DNA from: an uncultured Bacteroides sp.
Lineage (GTDB): Bacteria; Bacteroidota; Bacteroidia; Bacteroidales; Bacteroidaceae
Assembly: GCF_910585845.1 (NCBI RefSeq)
Contig: NZ_CAJUHF010000059.1
Location: 1-19,022, forward strand
Length of the DNA: 19,022 nt
Direction: 5' to 3'
Under the pieces are notes generated by a model, which searched no databases, was not told the origin of the DNA, and worked only from the letters and a program-made list of their open reading frames with translations. The position numbers were made by a program, and so were the translations under genes. Below, piece after piece: positions 1-4,323 of this stretch (its first letter is position 1; each line of letters begins with the position of its first letter).

Positions 1-98
1 TTTTTCTTAAGGCTTGTTACACACACATTTTATAATAATAGGAGGGTAGCCCCCCCTACCTATAACTACATTTGTGTGTAACACATAAATAAGAAAAA
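1..98. repeat. Imperfect inverted repeat (foldback) at the left edge
   Basis: Bases 1-9 (TTTTTCTTA) pair with 90-98, bases 15-25 (TGTTACACACA) pair perfectly with 73-83, and GGTAG at 45-49 pairs with CTACC at 56-60 around a run of C. This gives about 25 base pairs broken by small internal loops. The structure starts at the first base of the window, so its outer end is unknown. It lies in a gene-free AT-rich stretch. It could be a transcription terminator for a gene to the left, the end of an insertion, or a structured RNA; the sequence does not decide. Confidence 0.6.
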
Positions 99-144
99 TG
101 TGATTTTATCGATATGCCCTCTCTCCATATATATCTTATGTCTC

Positions 145-227
145 ATAACAAGTAATGTAATGCCACATAACAAATAATGTTATGCCTCATTACATTACTT
201 GTTATGTGGCATTACATTACTTGTTAT
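145..227. repeat. Near-perfect 83-base hairpin made of four 20-base units
   Basis: Bases 145-184 pair with 188-227 with only two mismatches (174/198 and 181/191) and a 3-base loop. Each arm is itself a direct duplication: the unit ATAACAAGTAATGTAATG at 145 recurs with changes from about 167, and both recur inverted on the other side. It begins about 10 bases past the stop codon of the nuclease-like gene on the minus strand. No T-run follows it, so a simple intrinsic terminator is not obvious. It could be a 3' RNA structure, a protein-binding repeat or a recombination site. Confidence 0.8.
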
Positions 228-236
228 TTTGAGGTC

Positions 237-725
237 TTATATTTTTTGGGGGGTGATGAATTTTTTCAATTTTTCCCTTACAATTTCCAGGTCTTTTTCT
301 TGATTACGTTTGATTCTCTTTCTATTATCAAAATCAAAATCGTCATAAGAAAAGACAATCAATTCTATTCCATGTTTAGGAAGAACTTCTTTGCGCCGTT
401 CGTCGTAAATGCGTCGTTGGATATCTCTTGTTACTCCACTTACGGTCTTTTTATTGTCGAATAGTTTTACAGATTCCGTGTGTTGCTTCTCGTTATATTC
501 TATAACTAATTGATAATTTTCATAATACGCGTCAACCGGTAGTTTTACTCCTGTATCTCCTTTTAAGAAGTCAAATCGGTGTTGGCGCGATGCAGCCTCA
601 TTTAATATTTTATCACACAAATTGATTACATAAGTTTCGTCTTTATCCTTTTTATTGGCGTTAGACTTCTGTTTAATTTCATGGAATGCTGCTTTTGCTA
701 AAATTTGTTCTAGGTTATTGTTCAT
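237..725 (-). CDS. Vsr/DUF559-like PD-(D/E)XK endonuclease-fold protein
   Basis: This is a 162-residue soluble protein. The segment around residues 62-82 (LPVDAYYENYQLVIEYNEKQ, then H81) matches the core pattern of the Vsr/DUF559 group of PD-(D/E)XK nucleases: an acidic residue (D65), a beta strand ending in E76, then a QH pair where Vsr-like proteins have a conserved histidine. Residues 107-128 (a D-E-R-R helix, then GIELIVFSYDDF) fit the following helix and beta strand. D38 or E43 could supply the first acidic residue. The lysine of the classic motif is replaced by N78/E79, so catalysis is inferred. The C-terminus is highly charged and could bind nucleic acid. It is the last gene of a three-gene set, 24 bases after its neighbour. 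Family membership is moderately sure; the biological role is unknown, with phage defence or DNA repair as the obvious guesses. Confidence 0.7.
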   Translation of the reverse strand: MNNNLEQILAKAAFHEIKQKSNANKKDKDETYVINLCDKILNEAASRQHRFDFLKGDTGVKLPVDAYYENYQLVIEYNEKQHTESVKLFDNKKTVSGVTRDIQRRIYDERRKEVLPKHGIELIVFSYDDFDFDNRKRIKRNQEKDLEIVREKLKKFITPQKI

Positions 726-749
726 AATACATCTTGTTTTTGGAGGTGA

Positions 750-1109
750 TTATTTGATATATTGAGACATTAATTCATCTAATATCCTTTGTTTTTTTTC
801 GTCAGATAGTTCATCTAAGCAAGACATGATGCTACTTTTTGCTTCGATAAGATCTCTGTCTTCCAATAGTCTTAAGAATAGATCTTTATCTATTTCAATT
901 GGTTGGTATAGATATAATTTTGTATTTGGCATATCAATAAGATCTATTGACTTTGAAAGGACTTTTATAGATACAGAGTCGATAATTTTTTCTATCATGT
1001 CATACTGCTCAAGTGACTCTAAATCACTATTACTTACGATTTTTAGACTTCTATTAGTGTTACTCTCTGTATTTTCAATGCGTAGAATGAAATTTGTAGA
1101 ATCTTTCAT
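750..1109 (-). CDS. Hypothetical protein, middle gene of the accessory set
   Basis: This 119-residue protein is not one I recognise. It has no signal peptide or membrane segment. The N-terminal half looks like mixed beta structure (FILRIENTES, SLKIVSN); the C-terminal half is strongly helical and charged, ending in LSDEKKQRILDELMSQYIK, which suggests a helical protein-interaction tail. It sits 58 bases after the upstream small gene and 24 bases before the nuclease-like gene on the same strand, so the three are probably co-transcribed. Base composition is AT-rich like its two neighbours and unlike the core genes further right. The open frame on the opposite strand (826-1137) is a shadow. Confidence 0.6.
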   Translation of the reverse strand: MKDSTNFILRIENTESNTNRSLKIVSNSDLESLEQYDMIEKIIDSVSIKVLSKSIDLIDMPNTKLYLYQPIEIDKDLFLRLLEDRDLIEAKSSIMSCLDELSDEKKQRILDELMSQYIK

Positions 1110-1167
1110 GTTATTAGAATTTTTATTGATTAAATAGATGGTAAATAAAGAATTATACAGTTTGATG

Positions 1168-1485
1168 CTATAATTCGTGTACTCTTACGATTAAAATGAA
1201 TTCTACTCCCATTCGAATCGTAATCTTTTTATTCTGAGCTATTTCTCTAAATTTGCGGCTGTCATCAAGTGTTTTCTTTAGATCACGGGCTACTGCTGTA
1301 TTTGATTTTTCAGGTACGTTTCCATTACTAATATCAAGCCGGAAGGTATATCCGGAAACTTTTCTGTTTCCACTATGTTGAAATTCTTCTGAAGATAATT
1401 TTTTTTCTGCTCCTCCTTTTTCGATAGCAGACAGAATAAAGGATAATTCCCCTTTCCAAAGATTTAAATATTTCCCTTCTCCCAT
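1168..1485 (-). CDS. Hypothetical protein, first gene of the accessory set
   Basis: This 105-residue soluble protein is not one I recognise. Features visible are LWKGELSFILSAIEKGG near the N-terminus, then GYTFRLDI, a segment AVARDLKKTLDDSRKFREIA that looks like an amphipathic helix, and a beta-rich end (KKITIRMGVEFILIVRV). This suggests a compact alpha/beta domain. The start at 1485 is preceded by no ribosome binding site. A better-looking start (AAGGAG, 5 bases, ATG at 1510) lies upstream but in another frame, so the true N-terminus is uncertain. The gene follows the long hairpin leader (1546-1737) and the promoter at 1783-1813. Confidence 0.55.
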   Translation of the reverse strand: MGEGKYLNLWKGELSFILSAIEKGGAEKKLSSEEFQHSGNRKVSGYTFRLDISNGNVPEKSNTAVARDLKKTLDDSRKFREIAQNKKITIRMGVEFILIVRVHEL

Positions 1486-1545
1486 GGTATTGTAGATTTG
1501 AATATGCCATTTGACTCCTTCTTATGGCAGCTTATTATAAAAAGA

Positions 1546-1737
1546 AAAGTGTGGAGTCACATCATTTATCGTGTTGGAGGTTCTGGTAAACCTAAATGCA
1601 AGATAAACAATATCCCCACACTTGTAATGTATATAGCTTGGATAAGTATATACAGACAAGTGATGAGCGTGATTGCTTTCCTATTGCATTTTATGAAATT
1701 TACCAGATTTCCAACACAAGGATAAAAGCTACACTTT
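1546..1737 (-). ncRNA. Candidate structured leader RNA: long imperfect hairpin
   Basis: The two halves of this stretch are near reverse complements. Paired blocks are 1546-1552/1731-1737, 1565-1570/1721-1726, 1571-1578/1710-1717, 1582-1590/1699-1707, 1594-1601/1684-1691, 1605-1611/1672-1679 (one bulged base), 1619-1625/1656-1662, 1628-1635/1647-1654 and 1637-1639/1644-1646, closing on a 4-base loop. That is about 63 base pairs with bulges and small loops spread along the stem. A Bacteroides-type promoter at 1783-1813 would start minus-strand transcription near 1776, just outside the hairpin, so the RNA would carry the whole structure before the gene at 1485. I assign it as RNA by inference; it could instead be a foldback DNA element or decayed inverted duplication. 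Confidence 0.45.
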
Positions 1738-1782
1738 CATCAATAAACTATGTATGTCCTAACCAGTTGGGTTTGAACTTTG

Positions 1783-1813
1783 CAAAACTACAAAAAGTTT
1801 ATTGATTATCAAA
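1783..1813 (-). promoter_or_regulatory. Bacteroides-type promoter for the hairpin leader and accessory set
   Basis: On the minus strand, TTTG at 1813-1810 is followed by 19 bases and then TAGTTTTG at 1790-1783. This matches the Bacteroides primary sigma factor consensus (TTTG, 19-21 bases, TAnnTTTG). The start of transcription would be near 1776, about 290 bases before the first gene start at 1485. Confidence 0.6.
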
Positions 1814-1870
1814 CTCAAATGGAGATATTGTATTTTCTTAGTCATCAATTCTTCTTGTTGTCATCAACTC

Positions 1871-2242
1871 TTATTCATCATCTATCAGTGCATCATAGAT
1901 TTCGGGCGGATAGGTGATTTCATCTTCAGGGTCTGCAAGATATTCATCCAGATGTTCGTTGAAAGTATCATAATCGTTCGAGTTATTGGATACTGCATAT
2001 TGCATTTTTCTTGTTACATTTTTATCAGCCGCATTTTCATGTATGGCAGGTGAGCATTGTAATTGGGATGACTCACGACTGAACTCACGTTGCGGCGGAG
2101 TAGCATTTTCATTTAGACTTTTTCCCAACTTCATTCTGTTCATGGCATCTTGATAAATATAATATCCAAAGATGATAAAAATGCAAAGTGTACCTATTCC
2201 TTTCAAGAGATTATTCTTGTCCTGGTGAGAATGGTTGCTCAT
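1871..2242 (-). CDS. Small single-pass membrane protein, hypothetical
   Basis: This 123-residue protein has one hydrophobic segment near residues 14-31 (KGIGTLCIFIIFGYYIYQD), preceded by a short polar N-terminus, and a long hydrophilic acidic tail ending in DPEDEITYPPEIYDALIDDE. No known domain is recognised. The gene follows the WYL regulator by 43 bases on the same strand with no separate promoter motif, so it is probably the second gene of that unit. The tail has no obvious enzymatic motif; a membrane-anchored accessory or sensor role is possible but unsupported. Confidence 0.6.
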   Translation of the reverse strand: MSNHSHQDKNNLLKGIGTLCIFIIFGYYIYQDAMNRMKLGKSLNENATPPQREFSRESSQLQCSPAIHENAADKNVTRKMQYAVSNNSNDYDTFNEHLDEYLADPEDEITYPPEIYDALIDDE

Positions 2243-2285
2243 GATTTTTCTATGTTTTGATGGTTATTATTTTAGGAAAAACAAT

Positions 2286-3203
2286 TTATGGTTGTGTATT
2301 TCTTTTCAACGCTTCCTCATAAACTTTCCTCACCCGTTCGCGCAAATGTAGCGGACGGATGACTGTTAGTGAACGGCTGCGTGATAGTAGCGCCATTACG
2401 AAGTCATTAGTGATACGCAGACGCAAGCGGATGCGAAATTCTTCATCGGTGTCGACAAGTATTTCTTGCGAATGATGAAGAGGAACTGACTTCAAGAAAC
2501 TGCCATCCAAAGCATCATAGCTCAGTTCGATTTCTTCCACAGGGATGTCAGCTTGGTTCCAAATGCCATAACTGTCCTTGAACAGTTCCGTAACGTCAAT
2601 ACCCATGTCTCGCTTGAAGGTCTCTTCGTAGTGGATTCGGAGGTCGCGGATACATTCGGCACTGAACGTTTTCAGTATATTGTCGTCATAGGCAAGAAGA
2701 TACCATCTTTGCTGGTCTTCTTTCAGGTAGTGGGGAAGGACTTTCTTCTCGCGTGTCTTGCCTCCTTCGCGCACATATATATAGTTGAAACTTACCGGAT
2801 GGGAGAATTTGATGGCTTTTATCAGTGTAGTAAGACATTTGCAATCCATCGGGCGATGATGTTCCGCCAATACGTATGTAGGTAGGTTGGAGGTACTGTC
2901 AATGGCATTCAGTAAATCGAAGTTTAGCAGAAGACGGTCGTACTGTTCCTCCTTCCATTCATCTTCTTCCTCGATGTAGTAACCGTTTTGCTTCTTGTCG
3001 AAACGGATACAGATGCCGAACAACTCTTTTATTTCGTTAAAGTCGCGTTGCAGGGTACGCAGATCGACAGGAGTACCGTCTCGCTCCTCCATGCGACGTG
3101 AGACGTAGAGTTCGAGTTCTTCGCGTGAAATGTATTGCCGGCAGCCTTTCAATTTATTGATGATAACCAACATTCGTTGCAGTCCTTCTAATTTTCTACC
3201 CAT
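2286..3203 (-). CDS. WYL-domain transcriptional regulator
   Basis: This is a 305-residue regulator. An N-terminal winged-helix region (about residues 5-80) includes the recognition-helix stretch DLRTLQRDFNEIKE. The central WYL domain (about 125-200) carries the signature QQRWYLLAYD at 164-173, and a WCX-like C-terminal extension (about 215-300) is rich in arginine. Members of this family bind DNA as dimers; several bacterial members (BrxR, CapW) repress phage-defence genes and are thought to sense nucleic acid or nucleotide ligands through the WYL fold. The gene starts 30 bases after a TATATTTG promoter element, and a palindrome (3251-3267) lies just upstream. It is followed by the membrane-protein gene. 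Its target is unknown; its position next to the accessory set is suggestive only. Confidence 0.88.
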   Translation of the reverse strand: MGRKLEGLQRMLVIINKLKGCRQYISREELELYVSRRMEERDGTPVDLRTLQRDFNEIKELFGICIRFDKKQNGYYIEEEDEWKEEQYDRLLLNFDLLNAIDSTSNLPTYVLAEHHRPMDCKCLTTLIKAIKFSHPVSFNYIYVREGGKTREKKVLPHYLKEDQQRWYLLAYDDNILKTFSAECIRDLRIHYEETFKRDMGIDVTELFKDSYGIWNQADIPVEEIELSYDALDGSFLKSVPLHHSQEILVDTDEEFRIRLRLRITNDFVMALLSRSRSLTVIRPLHLRERVRKVYEEALKRNTQP

Positions 3204-3232
3204 ATCTTCTATTTATTGACGTTTTCTATAGG

Positions 3233-3240
3233 CAAATATA
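3233..3240 (-). promoter_or_regulatory. Promoter -7 element for the WYL regulator
   Basis: TATATTTG on the minus strand fits the Bacteroides TAnnTTTG element and lies 30 bases before the start codon at 3203. A TTTG occurs upstream at 3258-3255, but with only 14 bases between, shorter than the usual spacing. Confidence 0.5.
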
Positions 3241-3250
3241 AGGCGGTTGG

Positions 3251-3267
3251 ACGACAAAACATGTCGT
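3251..3267. promoter_or_regulatory. Candidate operator palindrome of the WYL regulator
   Basis: ACGACA (3251-3256) and TGTCGT (3262-3267) form a perfect 6-base inverted repeat with a 5-base spacer. It covers the expected upstream promoter position of the WYL gene, where a dimeric regulator could block its own transcription. This is a single site, so the assignment is inference. Confidence 0.35.
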
Positions 3268-3310
3268 TCTGAAGAAATCTTGGTGATTTATTTTCATCCT
3301 TGTGTGACGG

Positions 3311-3334
3311 TTTGAAAAAAGAAATCTAAATTTG
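3311..3334 (+). promoter_or_regulatory. Promoter -7 element for the MerR-type gene
   Basis: TAAATTTG at 3327-3334 matches TAnnTTTG. A TTTG at 3311-3314 lies upstream with a short 12-base spacing. Transcription would start near 3341, leaving a leader of 15-18 bases before the ATG pair at 3356/3359 and ruling out the TTG at 3332 as start codon. Confidence 0.5.
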
Positions 3335-3355
3335 CGAAAGAAAGCAAGATTTGTC

Positions 3356-3748
3356 ATGATGAATACTGATAAGAATATGAAATTGTATTACTCCATTAGT
3401 GAGGTGGCGCAGATGTTTGATGTCAACGAGTCTCTGTTGCGTTTTTGGGAGAAAGAGTTTCCGCAGCTCTCTCCGAAGAAAGGCAGTCGGGGAGTGCGCC
3501 AATATCGCAGGGAGGATATTGAAGTGGTAAAATTGATTTATCATCTGGTGAAGGAACGCGGTATGACGTTGCCCGGTGCGCGTCAGCGGATGAAGGACAA
3601 TAAGGAGAATACACTTCGCAATTTTGAAGTTGTCGATCGGTTGAAGTCCATTCGCGAAGAGTTGATGAACATGAAGAAAGCACTTGACGGATTCACTTAC
3701 GATCAAGTAGAGGAGCTGAAGAAAGATATTCAGGAATTAAACAAATGA
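3356..3748 (+). CDS. MerR-type HTH regulator without effector domain
   Basis: This is a small regulator of 130 residues. The N-terminal MerR-like winged helix reads YYSISEVAQMFDVNESLLRF, followed by WEKEFPQLSPKK and a wing with RQYRREDIEVVKLIYHLVKE. The last 40 residues (VVDRLKSIREELMNMKKALD and on) form a predicted coiled coil that would dimerise the protein. There is no cysteine-rich or drug-binding effector domain, so it is not a classic metal or drug sensor; such short MerR-like proteins are common in Bacteroidetes and mostly unstudied. I chose the ATG at 3356 (a second ATG follows at once) over the in-frame TTG at 3332 because the promoter element overlaps that TTG. It is convergent with the bactofilin gene. 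Confidence 0.82.
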   Translation: MMNTDKNMKLYYSISEVAQMFDVNESLLRFWEKEFPQLSPKKGSRGVRQYRREDIEVVKLIYHLVKERGMTLPGARQRMKDNKENTLRNFEVVDRLKSIREELMNMKKALDGFTYDQVEELKKDIQELNK

Positions 3749-3794
3749 ATTTGCGGATTAAATGAATGCTTATGTTTGCAATTAGAATGGATGA

Positions 3795-3883
3795 ACATTT
3801 CCCTCCTGTCTTTTAGGTGCGGATAGAGAGTTTTAGGAATATATTCAGAAACGGTCCTTCCTATGGAGACAGGGGGGAAATGT
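3795..3883. repeat. 17-base inverted repeat between convergent genes
   Basis: Bases 3795-3811 (ACATTTCCCTCCTGTCT) and 3867-3883 are reverse complements with one mismatch, separated by 55 bases. The element lies between the ends of the MerR-type gene (+) and the bactofilin gene (-). It could serve as a long-loop bidirectional terminator, but there is no clear T-run, and its size and ends also resemble a small miniature repeat element. Confidence 0.6.
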
Positions 3884-3905
3884 AGTGAAAATATATATCT
3901 TTTGC

Positions 3906-4301
3906 CTATTTCTTGGCGGGGGCTTCCAGAAGTTTTACTTCCTGATTCATATCGTTGGTTTTGCAGCTTCCGTTGAATTTGGCTTGTGATTCTATTTCCA
4001 GTTTAGAAGTATAGATATTGCCTTGCATCACGCAGTTGGCTTTCAGTGTAAGCTCTTCTTTCACGTAGGCATCACCGATAATGGTGCCGTGCAGGCAGGC
4101 GTGCGTGCAAGTGATATTGCCGTTTACTCTTCCTTCGGGACCGATTACTATTTTTCCGCTGCATTGGATATTTCCTTCTATGGTTCCGTCAATACGCATG
4201 TCGCCGTCGATGGAACAGTCACCCTTAATGAGACTTTGGCTGGAAAGGGTGGTAAGTTTATTACTGACTTTATCGTCAGTTCCTTTTTTTGAGTTGAACA
4301 T
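3906..4301 (-). CDS. Bactofilin family polymer-forming cytoskeletal protein
   Basis: This 131-residue protein has a central domain (about residues 24-110) showing the repeating beta-helix pattern of bactofilins: GDCSIDGDMRIDGTIEGNI, then GKIVIGPEGRVNGNITCTHA, then GTIIGDAYVKEELTLKANCV and QGNIYTSKLEIESQ. Short unstructured ends flank the domain, as is usual. Bactofilins polymerise without nucleotide and scaffold wall enzymes or chromosome-organising proteins at the membrane. The gene begins 22 bases after the stop of the (p)ppGpp synthetase gene and is probably co-transcribed with it; no separate promoter is seen in the gap. A peptidase M23 neighbour, often found beside bactofilins, is absent here. 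Confidence 0.88.
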   Translation of the reverse strand: MFNSKKGTDDKVSNKLTTLSSQSLIKGDCSIDGDMRIDGTIEGNIQCSGKIVIGPEGRVNGNITCTHACLHGTIIGDAYVKEELTLKANCVMQGNIYTSKLEIESQAKFNGSCKTNDMNQEVKLLEAPAKK

Positions 4302-4323
4302 ATAGTGTATCTTTTTTTGTTAT

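Larger units (their letters stand above)
1..236. other. Gene-free AT-rich stretch
   Basis: No convincing coding region is seen on either strand. The stretch is occupied by the two foldback repeats (1-98 and 145-227), separated by about 45 bases without recognisable features. The open frame starting near 177 on the plus strand runs antisense through the nuclease-like gene and is a shadow. Confidence 0.6.
1486..1870. other. Non-coding stretch between accessory set and membrane-protein gene
   Basis: This 385-base gap holds the long hairpin (1546-1737), the promoter pointing left (1783-1813), and a 7-base inverted repeat TGACTCC (1512-1518) / GGAGTCA (1553-1559) at the hairpin base. The gap is AT-rich. 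Short plus-strand frames here run through the hairpin and are not convincing genes. Confidence 0.6.

Noticed and set aside
1530..1545. TATAAT-like sequence before the first accessory gene
   Set aside because: Bacteroides primary sigma factor uses TAnnTTTG; TATAAT in AT-rich DNA is expected by chance.
1571..1717. Phase-variable invertible promoter between the hairpin arms
   Set aside because: The promoter lies outside the arms at 1783-1813, no invertase gene is nearby, and the arms are imperfect, unlike inversion sites.
1546..1737. Retron msr-msd as the identity of the long hairpin
   Set aside because: No reverse transcriptase gene lies in the window and no typical a1/a2 flanking repeats with a branching guanosine context could be identified.
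1596..1805. Plus-strand open frame of 69 codons in the gap right of the accessory set
   Set aside because: It runs through the long hairpin, has no promoter element in front, and its residues show no domain; hairpin pairing explains the sequence better than coding.
3332..3355. TTG start extending the MerR-type protein by eight residues
   Set aside because: The TTG overlaps the promoter -7 element, so it would lie upstream of the transcription start.
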